A stretch of DNA of 22,155 nt from Chloroflexota bacterium (GCA_023381895.1 JAMCTA010000080.1:1-22155); one strand, 5' to 3'; shown: positions 1-9,900, counted from the first letter of the stretch. Notes: generated by a model from the sequence alone, not told the origin. Numbers and translations are program-made.

Positions 1-172
1 CGAGAAAGGAGTCCGGACCAGCCTCGATGACAAACTGCCCCGTGCGCAAGGTGACGAGCTTGCCTCCCAAATGGCCACTCGCTTCAAGAAGCACGTAGGG
101 AACGCCGTGCTGTTGCAGCTCCCACGCTGCGGCAAGGCCGGTAATGCCCCCGCCCACGATGGCGACGCGCAC
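1..172 (-). CDS. hemY: Protoporphyrinogen/coproporphyrinogen III oxidase, N-terminal part (cut by window edge)
   Basis: Only the first 57 or so codons are in the window. The translation begins VRVAIVGGGITGLAAAWEL, the Rossmann FAD-binding GxGxxG fold, followed by an acidic residue ending the second strand (VLLEAS), then GGK and EAGPDSFL. This order is typical of HemG/HemY-type flavoenzymes that oxidise protoporphyrinogen IX or coproporphyrinogen III. The GTG start at 172 is preceded 8 nt upstream by AAGGAG, which overlaps the hemE stop region; the gap from hemE is 15 nt. A HemQ-type gene in the same operon makes coproporphyrinogen oxidase (CgoX) the likelier activity; that is inference. The catalytic and substrate-binding parts lie outside the window. 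Confidence 0.88.
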   Translation of the reverse strand, partial: MRVAIVGGGITGLAAAWELQQHGVPYVLLEASGHLGGKLVTLRTGQFVIEAGPDSFL

Positions 173-187
173 TTGGTGTGCTCCTTC

Positions 188-1228
188 CTAGCGGGCGCTC
201 CGCTCGTGCACGTAGTCTACGAGCCGTCGGACAGTATCAACAGGGGTGCCGGGGAGGATGCCGTGTCCGAGGTTGAAAACGTGTCCTGTCTGCCCGTCAA
301 CCTGCGCCAGGACACGATCGGTAGCGACACGCACTGTTCCCCAATCGGCGCTGAGCGTCACAGGATCGAGGTTTCCTTGCACAGGCCGGCTCAGTCCGAG
401 CTCACGACGGGCGCGCCCAAGGGTGATGCGCCAGTCCACACCCACTACGTCGCTGCCAAGCGAAGCAACGTGGTCTAGGTACGCCGAGGTGCCGGTGCTG
501 AAGTAGATGACCGGCACGCCTGCAGCCTCCTGCACCGTCTGGATCAGCGCGCGATTGAACGGAGCGACGTTGCACTCGTAGTCTTGTGGGCTGAGCGCCC
601 CCGCCCAGGAGTCGAACACTTGCAGCACAGAGGCTCCCGCACGCACCTGAGCGGTGAGATAGTCCACAAGACAGGTGACCAGCTTCCCCATGAGCTGACG
701 CCACAGCGCTGGTTCCGACCACATCATCCCCTTCGTGCACTCGTAGTTTCGGGAACTGCCTCCTTCAATGGCATAGCTGGCCAGGGTGAAAGGAGCACCG
801 GCAAAGCCGATGAGCGGCACGCCACGCGCGGCGAGCTGGGGAACAGCCAGACGGATCGTCTCGAACACGTACGGCGTCGCCTCTTCTGCTGGAAGCGTGC
901 GGAGCGCTGCTACGCTCTCCTCCGTGCGTACAGGGCTGAAGATGCGCGGGCCCTCACCCCCGATGAAGTCGAGCGCCACACCCATGCCAAGCAAGGGCGT
1001 CATGATGTCCGAGAAGAGGATAGCAGCGTCTACATCAAGCACCTCGAAAGGCAGCAGGGTGATCTCAGCAGCAAGCTCAGGGCTACGCAACGCTTCGAGC
1101 ATCGAGGCGCGCCGGCGCAGGGCCTGATAGCGGGGCAGATAGCGCCCCGCCTGCCGCATGAACCACACTGGAGTTGCATCGACCGGTAATGCTCTACAGG
1201 CATCGAGGAGGCGACTGCTACCCGCCAC
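188..1228 (-). CDS. hemE: Uroporphyrinogen decarboxylase
   Basis: HemE removes the four acetate carboxyls of uroporphyrinogen III to give coproporphyrinogen III in the cytoplasm. The 346-residue length is normal. The N-terminal signature FMRQAGRYLP is at residues 23-32. The essential Asp is D74 in LFSDIMTPL. The second signature, GFAGAPFTLASYAIEGG, contains Tyr152. The conserved C-terminal NLGHG places His322. The start is GTG at 1228, and its first base is the last base of the hemQ stop (TAGTG), so translation is probably coupled; a weak G-rich Shine-Dalgarno lies upstream. Downstream, 15 nt separate it from the oxidase gene. It is an ordinary member of its family and I see no defect. Confidence 0.97.
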   Translation of the reverse strand: MAGSSRLLDACRALPVDATPVWFMRQAGRYLPRYQALRRRASMLEALRSPELAAEITLLPFEVLDVDAAILFSDIMTPLLGMGVALDFIGGEGPRIFSPVRTEESVAALRTLPAEEATPYVFETIRLAVPQLAARGVPLIGFAGAPFTLASYAIEGGSSRNYECTKGMMWSEPALWRQLMGKLVTCLVDYLTAQVRAGASVLQVFDSWAGALSPQDYECNVAPFNRALIQTVQEAAGVPVIYFSTGTSAYLDHVASLGSDVVGVDWRITLGRARRELGLSRPVQGNLDPVTLSADWGTVRVATDRVLAQVDGQTGHVFNLGHGILPGTPVDTVRRLVDYVHERSAR

Positions 1229-2376
1229 TATTGCCCCGCCCCCGCGAGCTCGAGCGCTGCCGAGCGCTCGGCCACGTAGACGTAGCCGTCGTCTCCCACG
1301 CGCACGGCGAAGGTGAGGACAGGCGTGCGCACGGGTCCTGCCAGCGCCTCACCGGTCTCGAGGTCGAAGAGGGCATGATGCCACGGACACAGGACACTCG
1401 GATGCTCACTGTCATCATCCACTTTACCCTCGCAGAGTGGTCCCCGGGCGTGCGGACAGCGGTTGCTGATCGCGTAGAGCTGGCCAGCTACATTGAAGAG
1501 GGCCACTAACTGCGTCCCAAGGTAGACCTTCGTCGACGTTCCTGGCGGCAGCTCGCGGAGTGGCAACGCCTGTACCCAGCCTGTATGGACCGTGGTGTCG
1601 GGGCCGGCCAGAGCAGCGGCTTGCGCCCCACCGATGCTATCGAGCGTCTCCGCCAGCCCCATGTTGATGCACGTGAAGGTCGGCGTGTCTCGAAGAGTGT
1701 AACGGCTCGCCTCTGTCTCCCGCAGGTCCATGACCAGATCGAGAAAATCCGAGAGACGGTCCCCTTCGAATGCCACCACAAACTCCTGGTCGTCCAAGCC
1801 AAAGCTGTAGGTCGTGTTGAGCTTGATCTGAGGGTACTCCCGGCCTACTCGAATGTGCTCAGTCATCATACGCTGCCGGTCTTCCAGCGACAGGGCGTAC
1901 CAGGCGCGCGTCTTCACGAACGGGTAGACGAACAGATACTTGGCGTCGCCTGGCTGAATGATGAGGCGGTCCGCTTCTTCTGCGCCGGGTACCCCGATGT
2001 CGTACTGGCTCTTGCGCGTCATCGCGAGAAACGAGTGGGGCGTGTGCAGATACGGGCCCATGTCGGTCGAGAAGATCGCCGTTGCCAGTGCGCTGAATGG
2101 CTCGATCTCCTCCGCAACCTGCCAGAGCATGAAGTCGACGTCGCCACGCAACCCGAACAGGCTGTACGAGCGTAGGAGCATCCGGCGATTGAAGCTCCGG
2201 ATCGTGCCGATGAGCTCGAGCTTGAGGTCACGTTGTTTCACCTCTGGCAGCCGCCGGAAGGCTGGGTCCACGCGATAGAAGGAGTACTTGACGCACTGTC
2301 GCGAGGACTGTGTGCTGTCCGCAGACTGGTGACCTGCAGTCTGCCCGTTATGCTCCGAGTGTGCACCTTCTGCCAT
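1228..2376 (-). CDS. hemQ: HemQ-type coproheme decarboxylase (chlorite dismutase family) with C-terminal Rieske [2Fe-2S] domain
   Basis: Residues about 28-240 match the chlorite-dismutase/HemQ fold, which in haem synthesis converts coproheme to haem b. VYPFVKTR puts the catalytic-type Tyr at 151 and the conserved Lys at 155. MMTEH supplies the probable proximal His174. YSFGLDDQEFVVAFE (190-204) is the typical second-half strand. The position occupied by the distal Gln of Firmicutes HemQ appears to be Leu186, judged by eye. Residues about 265-370 are a Rieske domain: CPHARG (C307, H309) and CPWHH (C330, H333). Usual HemQ proteins are about 250 residues, so this is a fusion. The first 27 residues are low-complexity and polar. 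ATG at 2376 follows hemB by 6 nt, with GAGG just upstream. The fold is certain; a redox role for the Rieske part is inferred. Confidence 0.9.
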   Translation of the reverse strand: MAEGAHSEHNGQTAGHQSADSTQSSRQCVKYSFYRVDPAFRRLPEVKQRDLKLELIGTIRSFNRRMLLRSYSLFGLRGDVDFMLWQVAEEIEPFSALATAIFSTDMGPYLHTPHSFLAMTRKSQYDIGVPGAEEADRLIIQPGDAKYLFVYPFVKTRAWYALSLEDRQRMMTEHIRVGREYPQIKLNTTYSFGLDDQEFVVAFEGDRLSDFLDLVMDLRETEASRYTLRDTPTFTCINMGLAETLDSIGGAQAAALAGPDTTVHTGWVQALPLRELPPGTSTKVYLGTQLVALFNVAGQLYAISNRCPHARGPLCEGKVDDDSEHPSVLCPWHHALFDLETGEALAGPVRTPVLTFAVRVGDDGYVYVAERSAALELAGAGQ

Positions 2377-2382
2377 ATCGCC

Positions 2383-3360
2383 TCATCCTTCTCGCAACCA
2401 CCGGGCGACATCCTTGGCGTGATAGCTCAGAATGACGTCTGCCCCTGCTCGTTTGATGCCAGTCAAGATTTCTAATACGACTGAGCGCTCATCGATCCAG
2501 CCGTTTCTGGCCGCAGCCTTGACCATACTGTATTCGCCACTCACGTTGTAGGCCGCAAGCGGCATCGGCACCGAAGGACGCACCACGCGGATGACGTCGA
2601 GGTAGGCGAGAGCTGGCTTGACCATCACCATATCGGCACCCTCTTCGACGTCGAGAGTGGCCTCGCGCAGCGCCTCACGACCATTCGCCGGATCCATCTG
2701 GTAGCTCCGGCGGTCCCCGAACTGTGGTGCGCTCCCAGCCGCATCCCGAAAGGGGCCATAGAAGCCGCTCGCAAACTTCACGGCGTACGCGAGAATAGCT
2801 ATGTCAGTGCGCTGCGCCCCGTCGAGAGCTGAACGAATCGCCGCAACAGCGCCATCCATCATGCCGCTGGGGGCGACAACGTCGGCTCCAGCACAGGCGT
2901 GGGAGAGAGCAACGCGCTGAAGCACCTCGAGCGTTGCATCATTGTCGATCGCGCCATCGCGTATGAGCCCGCAGTGCCCGTGGGACGTGTACTCGCACAG
3001 GCACACGTCGGTGAATATCAGGAGATCCGGATGGACGGTCTTCAGCGCAGTGATGGCTTGCTGAACGATGCCATCAGCGGCGAAGTTCTCCGTACCGATG
3101 TCGTCCTTCACCGCGGGCAGGCCAAACACCATGACCGCCGGGACCCCGAGGGCTAGCAGCTCATCCGCTTCGGCAGCGAGCTGATCCATAGAGAGCTGGA
3201 ACACTCCCGGCATCGAGGGCACTTCCCGGCGCACGCCAATACCGTGGCAGACGAACAACGGATAGATGAAGTTGCTCGGTGCGAGAGCCGTCTCTCGCAC
3301 CATCGACCGTAGCGGTGCAGTACGCCGGAGACGGCGCATGCGCGTCGTTGGAAAGCTCAT
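2383..3360 (-). CDS. hemB: Delta-aminolevulinic acid dehydratase (porphobilinogen synthase)
   Basis: HemB condenses two 5-aminolevulinate molecules to porphobilinogen. The 325-residue length is standard. The zinc-type cysteine cluster [13 protein letters not shown] is present (C120, C122, C130), so this is a Zn-dependent form rather than the Asp-rich Mg form. The two Schiff-base lysines are K195 in [14 protein letters not shown] and K248 in [12 protein letters not shown]. The substrate lid motif [10 protein letters not shown] is intact. Its ATG overlaps the hemD stop by 4 nt (ATGA at 3357-3360), and hemQ follows 6 nt after its own stop, consistent with one polycistronic transcript. Confidence 0.97.
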   Translation of the reverse strand: MSFPTTRMRRLRRTAPLRSMVRETALAPSNFIYPLFVCHGIGVRREVPSMPGVFQLSMDQLAAEADELLALGVPAVMVFGLPAVKDDIGTENFAADGIVQQAITALKTVHPDLLIFTDVCLCEYTSHGHCGLIRDGAIDNDATLEVLQRVALSHACAGADVVAPSGMMDGAVAAIRSALDGAQRTDIAILAYAVKFASGFYGPFRDAAGSAPQFGDRRSYQMDPANGREALREATLDVEEGADMVMVKPALAYLDVIRVVRPSVPMPLAAYNVSGEYSMVKAAARNGWIDERSVVLEILTGIKRAGADVILSYHAKDVARWLREG

Positions 3361-4142
3361 CGCCAGTACTCCTCCAATGCGCTCACGAGACCAGCCACTG
3401 ACTGCTCCCGAGCGACACCGTGCACCGTCAACCCGTGCTCACGCACAGCTCGGGCTGTCGATGGTCCGATGCAGATTATCACCGCCCCATTGAGAATGGC
3501 TCTCCACTCTTCGCCGAGCAGCGTCAGCAGGTGTATTACTGTCGAAGCGCTGGTGAAGAGCACTGCATCAACTCCTGCTCGCAGGGCAGCCCAGGCTGCC
3601 GGATCAGGACTGCTCAGCACACTGGTATACGGGTGGATCACCGTCACGTTACATCCACGGGCGGTGAGCTGCTGTTCGAGCGTGGGATCGGCCAGAGCCG
3701 ACTGTACCAAGAGTACGCGCTCTCTCGAGCCAGTCATCTTCTTGAGGAGCTCTTCAGCGAGAACATCCGCGCGGGCGATTGCTGGCTGCAATGCTACCGT
3801 AGCGCCAGCCTCTGTGAGCGGCTCCGCCGTCGCCCGCCCCACCGCAGCAACCCGCACTGCCTGGAGCTGCCCGCGCGACAATCCTAGGCTCCGTCCCCGC
3901 TCGAGCACGAGATCGCTGCCGTGTACGCTCGTGACGACGAGCCACGAGAATTGATCAAGCTGCTGCAATGCGGCATCGAGCAGTGCAACGCCGGCAGTGA
4001 GTTCGACGGCAATGGTAGGAAAGAGGATAGGGACGGCGCCACGCTCTTCAAGCAAGGCAACGAGCGGGACTGCTTGGTGAGCAGCGCGGGTAATCACCAC
4101 CCGCTTACCCCTCAGCGCAGGTGACATCGAGGCACCGGCCAT
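3357..4142 (-). CDS. hemD: Uroporphyrinogen-III synthase
   Basis: HemD closes and inverts ring D of hydroxymethylbilane to give uroporphyrinogen III. The family is poorly conserved. It is recognised here by the N-terminal strand [10 protein letters not shown], the repeated two-domain pattern, the motif [13 protein letters not shown] late in the protein, and its place between hemC and hemB. I take ATG at 4142 as the start because its A overlaps the hemC stop (TGATG), giving 261 residues. A TTG codon at 4157 would add five residues, and another ATG is at 4127. No clear Shine-Dalgarno precedes any of them, so coupling to hemC is likely. The 3' end overlaps hemB by 4 nt. Confidence 0.92.
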   Translation of the reverse strand: MAGASMSPALRGKRVVITRAAHQAVPLVALLEERGAVPILFPTIAVELTAGVALLDAALQQLDQFSWLVVTSVHGSDLVLERGRSLGLSRGQLQAVRVAAVGRATAEPLTEAGATVALQPAIARADVLAEELLKKMTGSRERVLLVQSALADPTLEQQLTARGCNVTVIHPYTSVLSSPDPAAWAALRAGVDAVLFTSASTVIHLLTLLGEEWRAILNGAVIICIGPSTARAVREHGLTVHGVAREQSVAGLVSALEEYWR

Positions 4143-5080
4143 CACGGCACCGAGCAACCGGCGAGCAGGTCGGCAGCTCCCTGGGCGAGCACGTCAGTCG
4201 CCAGAGCACGCCCCAGACTTCTGGCTGCAGCGATGCCCGCGCACGGTGCCTTGCGCCGCGCTTCCAGCGCTGGTGTTCCCGATGGGTGCAGCACCCGCCC
4301 TTGCAGCGACAAACTGCCATCAAGAAATCTTCCCAACGCCGCGACGGGTAGCCGGCACCCCGCGCCCAGTGCGTCGAGAAAGGCACGCTCTGCTTCCACC
4401 GCAAGCCGCGTGGGCTGGTGCTCCAGGTCGCGCAGCAACTCCAGCACACGTGTATCCCCGTGCCGGCATTGAACGGCGAGTGCCCCTTGGGCAGGTGCCG
4501 GGAGCATGACCTCCAGCGGCAGCACCTCCGAGATGTAGCGACGCAGGTCAAGCCTCTCGATTCCAGCCTCTGCCAGCACCACAGCATCTACCTCAGCCTG
4601 CTCCAGGGCTTTACGCAACCGCGTTGGCACATTGCCACGAAGAGCAACTGGACGGAGATCAGGACGGACCGCCAACAGCTGAGCTGTCCGGCGAAGACTG
4701 CTCGTCCCCACTGTGGCGCCTGCAGGAAGCTGCCGGAGTGTCGCTCCCGTGCGGCTGACGAGCACGTCAGCGGCGCTGCCGCGCTCCGGAATCGCCCCCA
4801 GCTCGAAGTCGTCGTGCAGCGTAACTGGCAGGTCCTTACAGCTGTGCACAGCAATGTCGATGCGTCCAGCGCGCAACGCCTCTTCGATCTCCGCCGTGAA
4901 TACGCCCGTGCTCCCAATGCTGACTAGCGACGAGCGTTGGTCCCGATCGCCCTGCGTCGCGATGCGCTCGATCCGGACGTCGAGGCCGGAGAAATGCGCA
5001 CGGAGCCAGCCCGCGACGAACTTAGCCTGCCAGACAGCAAGCTCGCTGCTTCGTGTGCCGGTGACGACAGCAGTGGTCAT
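4142..5080 (-). CDS. hemC: Hydroxymethylbilane synthase (porphobilinogen deaminase)
   Basis: HemC polymerises four porphobilinogens into hydroxymethylbilane on a covalent dipyrromethane cofactor. The 312-residue length is normal. GTRSSELAVWQA begins the fold. The catalytic Asp is D83 in HSCKDLP, where most homologues have Leu or Met in place of the Cys. The Arg-rich substrate region is GTSSLRRTAQL. The cofactor-binding Cys is C242 in ALGAGCRLPVAA. The ATG at 5080 overlaps the hemA stop by 4 nt (ATGA) and the TGA stop overlaps the hemD ATG by 1 nt. This tight packing supports coordinated synthesis of the early-pathway enzymes. Confidence 0.97.
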   Translation of the reverse strand: MTTAVVTGTRSSELAVWQAKFVAGWLRAHFSGLDVRIERIATQGDRDQRSSLVSIGSTGVFTAEIEEALRAGRIDIAVHSCKDLPVTLHDDFELGAIPERGSAADVLVSRTGATLRQLPAGATVGTSSLRRTAQLLAVRPDLRPVALRGNVPTRLRKALEQAEVDAVVLAEAGIERLDLRRYISEVLPLEVMLPAPAQGALAVQCRHGDTRVLELLRDLEHQPTRLAVEAERAFLDALGAGCRLPVAALGRFLDGSLSLQGRVLHPSGTPALEARRKAPCAGIAAARSLGRALATDVLAQGAADLLAGCSVP

Positions 5081-6399
5081 GGCAGCTCGAGGGCGAACAG
5101 CTCATCAATGACGGAAGCGTACACGCCCATCTCACCATCGGCGGACTTCTCTTTGAGCTTGAGCGTCGGAGTATGCAGGAGCTTGTTGACCAGCCGGCGC
5201 GAGAACTCCTCAATGAGCCGGGTGCTACGCTCATCGAGAGTGGGAAGACGGCGCAACAGCCAGTCTAATTCTTGTTCTCGCAGCGTATCGGCCTTAGACC
5301 GAAGCCCTTGAATCACAGGCACGGCAGCGCGAGTAGCACGCTCCCGGTTGAACGCCGCCACTTCGCTGTCGATGAGGGACACTACGACCGGTACCGCTTC
5401 CTGACGAGCCAAGTAGTGTGCCGTCGTGACTTCCTGGAGGTCATCGAGGTTGTAGAGCTGCACGTGCTCCAGTGAGCCAACTGCCGGCTCAACATTGCGT
5501 GGCAACGCGATGTCGAAGATGATGAGACGCCGGCCCCGCCGCCGCTCCTGCACGGCCCGGATGTCTACCAGCTGCAGAATGGGATGCGGTGCACTCACCG
5601 CACTGATGACGAGGTCAGCCTTCTCCAGCGCGTCGCTCATCTGGGTATAGGGGACAACCACTCCGCCCAGTGCCGCCGCGAATTCTTCCGCGTGGACAGC
5701 ATTATGGTTGGTCACGAGCAGACGGTCCACCGACCGCCGTACGAGAGCGCTCGCCGCCGCCTGGGCCATATCTCCGGTGCCGATCACGAGCACGATGGCT
5801 TCCGGTACTTCGCCAAGCACGTGCTGCGAGTGCGCTGCTGCCACCGAGCCGATTGACAGCGTGCCCTGCCCAATGGCAGTGTCAGTGCGGGCTCGCTTGC
5901 CCACCTCGATGGCCCGCTGAAAGAGTGGTGCAAGCAGCGTGCGCGCAGCCCCACACTGCCGGGCAATCTCATACGCCTCCGCGACCTGGCCAAGAATCTG
6001 CGGCTCACCAATCACTTGCGAATCCAACCCGCAGCTCACTGCCATCAGGTGACGAGCTGCCTCCTGTTCGCGGTGTATGGAAACGTGTGGCTCCAGATCA
6101 GCAAACCCTACGCCACAGCTCGCTGACCACACCTCTAGCAGGTACTCGAGCAGAGACTGCTCGCGTTCGCCATCCCCGCCCGTCGCGTACAGCTCGACAC
6201 GATTGCATGTCGACAAAATGACCAATTCGGAGAGGCCAGGATGGCCCTCAGTAGCAACCTGCGTGAGCAGCTGTGACTGTGTAGCAGGGGAAAGGGCCAG
6301 CCGCTCGCGCAGCGTCACCGGTGCAGTCCGGTAGCTCACCCCCACACACATCAACTGCTCCACGGCCATACTCCCTGTAACTGTACGCACTGCGTTCAC
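5077..6399 (-). CDS. hemA: Glutamyl-tRNA reductase
   Basis: HemA reduces glutamyl-tRNA(Glu) to glutamate-1-semialdehyde with NADPH, the first committed and usually rate-limiting step of the C5 pathway. The nucleophilic cysteine is C65 in STCNRVELYA. SCGLDSQVIGEPQILGQV (122-139) and the NADPH-binding GTGDMA (207-212) follow. The C-terminal dimerisation helix ends with the usual KLLHTPTLKLKE. The start is uncertain. GTG at 6399 overlaps the TGA of a 37-codon upstream ORF. ATG at 6369 has AGGGAG too close. ATG at 6351 has GGAG at good spacing and gives a short N-terminus typical of the family. The 3' end overlaps hemC. No hemL gene is in the window. Confidence 0.95.
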   Translation of the reverse strand: MNAVRTVTGSMAVEQLMCVGVSYRTAPVTLRERLALSPATQSQLLTQVATEGHPGLSELVILSTCNRVELYATGGDGEREQSLLEYLLEVWSASCGVGFADLEPHVSIHREQEAARHLMAVSCGLDSQVIGEPQILGQVAEAYEIARQCGAARTLLAPLFQRAIEVGKRARTDTAIGQGTLSIGSVAAAHSQHVLGEVPEAIVLVIGTGDMAQAAASALVRRSVDRLLVTNHNAVHAEEFAAALGGVVVPYTQMSDALEKADLVISAVSAPHPILQLVDIRAVQERRRGRRLIIFDIALPRNVEPAVGSLEHVQLYNLDDLQEVTTAHYLARQEAVPVVVSLIDSEVAAFNRERATRAAVPVIQGLRSKADTLREQELDWLLRRLPTLDERSTRLIEEFSRRLVNKLLHTPTLKLKEKSADGEMGVYASVIDELFALELP

Positions 6400-6509
6400 A
6401 GCCTACAATCAGTAGTGTAGGCGATAAGCATCCGGACGTGTGCTTCTCTAACGTAGTCTGACACGCATGCGATACTGCCGTCGTAGCGTTCAGACACCAA
6501 TTTCACCAT
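6396..6509 (-). CDS. Candidate 37-codon leader ORF upstream of hemA
   Basis: An ATG at 6509 is preceded by AAGGAG with 7-nt spacing, the best Shine-Dalgarno in this part of the window. The frame encodes 37 residues starting MVKLVSERYDGSIACVSDY and ends in TGA overlapping the GTG at 6399 in a GTGA arrangement, as in translationally coupled pairs. I recognise no family. It has no signal peptide or membrane segment. It may be a regulatory leader for hemA, a small protein, or a chance ORF; the Shine-Dalgarno and 4-nt overlap are the only support. Confidence 0.4.
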   Translation of the reverse strand: MVKLVSERYDGSIACVSDYVREAHVRMLIAYTTDCRL

Positions 6510-6995
6510 GACTTGCTCCTTCGCCCCCTTTGCCCTAGCTCGAGTGAACTCCGGCTTGCGTCGCAGCTTGCAGCGTGATCAGCAATATCACAGTGAAGAG
6601 CGGAGGAAGTTGGCTGGTGAGCAGCAGCTTCAGCAGCCCAGCGAGACAGAGCCCTGCTAGAGCGATACCGCCGCCCCGATGCGCAACACTCCGGGTCCAA
6701 GATTTGCTGAGAGCACAGGCGCTTGAACCGTCTAGGGCCGACTTGACGGCGAGCATTGTGAAGTGTCCGATGGGCCCTTTCCAAAGCTATTGAGTGTGGC
6801 ATCCTAAGGACCTTCTACGGAAACTGCTATCCTTAGACGTGTAGTCTTTCTTCAAAGGAAGACCCATAACCGCACGGACACAGCCGTGGATGGTGAATGA
6901 ACTGTGGAAACGGCCGGCGCCGCCGACCGGAGGGAATCCGGCGCCCTCGCCTGTGCTCGAGGCGGTAGTTCGTAGCGAGACGAAGGGGGCAGGAT
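6510..6995. promoter_or_regulatory. Divergent intergenic region between the haem operon and the PFOR gene
   Basis: About 490 bases contain no recognised gene apart from the tentative 73-codon frame. The stretch must hold the promoter of the PFOR gene on the plus strand and probably that of the haem operon on the minus strand. I find no convincing -35/-10 pair in either direction. A spaced inverted repeat, CTAAGGA (6804-6810) with TCCTTAG (6830-6836), lies near the middle and is the only operator-like element seen. Confidence 0.4.
6535..6756 (-). CDS. Possible small hydrophobic protein upstream of hemA
   Basis: This open frame of 73 residues ends 25 nt before the 37-codon leader ORF, on the haem-operon strand. 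After a polar N-terminus it has two hydrophobic stretches, GIALAGLCLAGLLKLLL and LFTVILLITLQ, which could form two membrane spans or a helical hairpin. No Shine-Dalgarno is visible before the ATG at 6756, and overlapping frames are also open. I recognise no family. Some haem operons carry a membrane protein (HemX) near hemA, but this is far too short and shows no resemblance. Treat it as tentative. Confidence 0.25.
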   Translation of the reverse strand: MLAVKSALDGSSACALSKSWTRSVAHRGGGIALAGLCLAGLLKLLLTSQLPPLFTVILLITLQAATQAGVHSS

Positions 6996-9900
6996 ATGGG
7001 CACGAGACGCATGATCACCATAGACGGCAACGAAGCGGCCGCCCGGATCGCCTACAAGACTAACGAGGTCATCGCGATCTTCCCCATTACGCCGTCATCA
7101 CCAATGGGCGAGTGGGCGGACACCTGGGCAACCCAGGGTGAGCGGAACATCTGGGGGACCGTCCCAACGGTGCAAGAGATGCAGAGCGAGGCCGGAGCAG
7201 CGGGCGCTATCCACGGCGCCTTGCAGACCGGGGCCATGGCAACGACCTTTACCGCCTCTCAGGGACTACTGCTTATGATCCCCAACATGTACAAGATCGC
7301 AGGCGAGTTGACCTCTACGGTCTTCCACGTCGCTGCGCGCTCGCTGGCGACGCACGCCCTCTCCATCTTCGGCGATCAATCCGACGTGATGGCTACCCGC
7401 GCCACGGGCTTCGCCCTACTCAGCAGCAGCTCGGTGCAGGAGGTGCAGGACGGCGCGCTGATTGCCCAGGCGGCGGCGCTGGAGAGCCGCGTGCCCTTCC
7501 TTCACTTCTTCGACGGCTTCCGCACGTCTCACGAAGTGATGAAGATCGAAGCGCTCACCGACGACGACGTGCGGGCGATGATCGATGAGGAGCTGGTACG
7601 TGCTCATCGCGCCCGCGGTCTTTCCCCCGACCACCCAGTCCTGCGCGGCTCCGCCCAGAATCCAGACGTGTACTTCCAGAGCCGGGAAGCAGCCAACCCT
7701 TACTACGCCGCCTGTCCCGGCATCGTGCAGCAGGTCATGAACCGCTTCGGGCAGCTGACCGGGCGGCAGTACCACCTCTTCGAATACGCCGGTGCGCCCG
7801 ACGCCGAGCGTGTGATCGTTGTGATGGGCTCCGGCGCCGAGACCACACAGGAGACAGTGGAGTACCTACTCGCCCGTGATCCTGGCCTACGCGTAGGGCT
7901 ACTCAAGGTCCGGCTCTACCGGCCATTCTCGCCAGAACACTTCATCCGCGCACTGCCGGCCAGCGTCCGCGCCATCGCCGTGCTCGACCGCACCAAGGAG
8001 CCAGGGAGCGCGGGAGAGCCGCTCTACCTGGATGTGGTGGGCGCAGTGAGCGAAGCGTTAGCGGCAGGTGCGGCGCCCTTTGCCACCTTCCCCCGCATCA
8101 TTGGCGGGCGCTACGGCCTCTCCTCCAAGGAGTTCACCCCGGCAATGGTCAAGGCGGTCTTCGATGAGCTGGGCAAGGACCGGCCCCGCCAGCACTTCAC
8201 GGTCGGCATTGTCGACGACGTCACGCACCTGAGCCTGGACGTCGACCAGACGTTCAGCACGGAGAGCTCCGCTACCGTGCGGGCCCTGTTCTATGGCCTT
8301 GGGTCCGATGGCACCGTGAGTGCGAACAAGAACGCCATCAAGATCATCGGCGGGGAGACGGACCAATGGGCCCAGGGCTACTTCGTCTACGACTCTAAGA
8401 AGTCCGGGACACTCACAGTGTCCCACCTCCGCTTCGGGAGCGAGCCCATCCATTCCCCCTATCAGATCTCCTCGGCGAGCTTCGTCGCCTGCCATCAGTT
8501 CCTCTTCCTCGAGCGCTACGATGTGCTCGCCGCTGCCGAAGAGGGCGCTACCTTCTTGCTCAACAGCCCCTTCGGCCCGGATGCCGTGTGGGACAAGCTG
8601 CCGCGTCGCACCCAGCAGCAGATCATCGACAAGCGGCTACGCTTCTTCGTCGTCGATGCCACCAGCGTTGCCAGTGCTGTCGGCCTGGGCGAGCGCATCA
8701 ACACGGTGATGCAGGCTTGCTTCTTTGCACTTAGCGGAGTGCTGCCACGTGAGGATGCGATTGCCGCCATCAAGCGCGCTATTCGTAAGAGTTATGGCAA
8801 GCAGGGCGAGACGGTGGTGCAGCGCAACTTCGACGCCGTGGATCGGAGCCTGGAAGGATTGCACGAGGTCGTGGTCCCGGCAACCGTCACGAGCGACCTG
8901 AAGCCGCGCCTACCAGTCCCGGCGGAGGCGCCACCTTTCGTGCAGATGGTGACCAGCAAGCTGATCGCGGGTCTAGGAGACGAGCTTCCGGTGAGCGCCA
9001 TGCCGGTAGATGGCACGTTCCCGACCGGTACCGCCCGTTGGGAGAAGCGCGACCTCGCCACCGAGATCCCGGTGTGGGATCCCGAAATCTGCATCCAATG
9101 TGGCAAGTGCGTGCTGGTCTGTCCGCACGCGGCTATTCGGGAAAAGGTCTACGAGCCGTCCAGGCTGGAAGGTGCGCCGTCCACGTTCAAGTCCGACGCA
9201 GCCCGCTGGCGGGAGTTCGCCGGCTGGCGCTACACCCTCCAGGTCGCGCCCGAAGACTGCAACGGCTGCACATTGTGCATCGACGCCTGTCCGGCTATAC
9301 ACAAGGTCAACCTACGGAAGGCCATCGAAATGGCGGCGCAGGCGCCACTACGCACCGCCGAACGGGACAACTTCGCCTTCTTCCAGCAACTGCCCGAGGT
9401 TGACCGGACCCGGCTGCACATCGCCCAGGTGAAAGACTCACAGCTTCTCGAGCCACTCTTCGAGTTCTCTGGCGCCTGCGCGGGCTGCGGTGAGACTCCC
9501 TACCTGAAGCTGCTCTCGCAACTATTCGGCGAACGGGCCCTCATCGCCAACGCAACCGGCTGCTCCTCGATCTATGGAGGAAATCTCCCGACCACACCGT
9601 GGTCAACCAACCATGCGGGGCGTGGTCCAGCCTGGGCCAACTCGCTCTTCGAAGACGACGCTGAGTTCGGGCTGGGCTTCCGGCTGGCGCTCGACCAGCA
9701 GCGCGAGACCGCGGAGGAGCTGCTCGTCCGTCTCGCTGATCTGATCGGAGATGACCTAGTCGGGGCTCTGCTCAACGCCGATCAATCGACCGAATCCGGC
9801 CTACGCGCTCAGCGCGAACGCGTTCGGTTGCTGAAGGAGCGACTGCAGGCGATGGAGACGCCGGACGCACGTCGCTTGTTCAGCGTAGCCGGCGTGCTGG

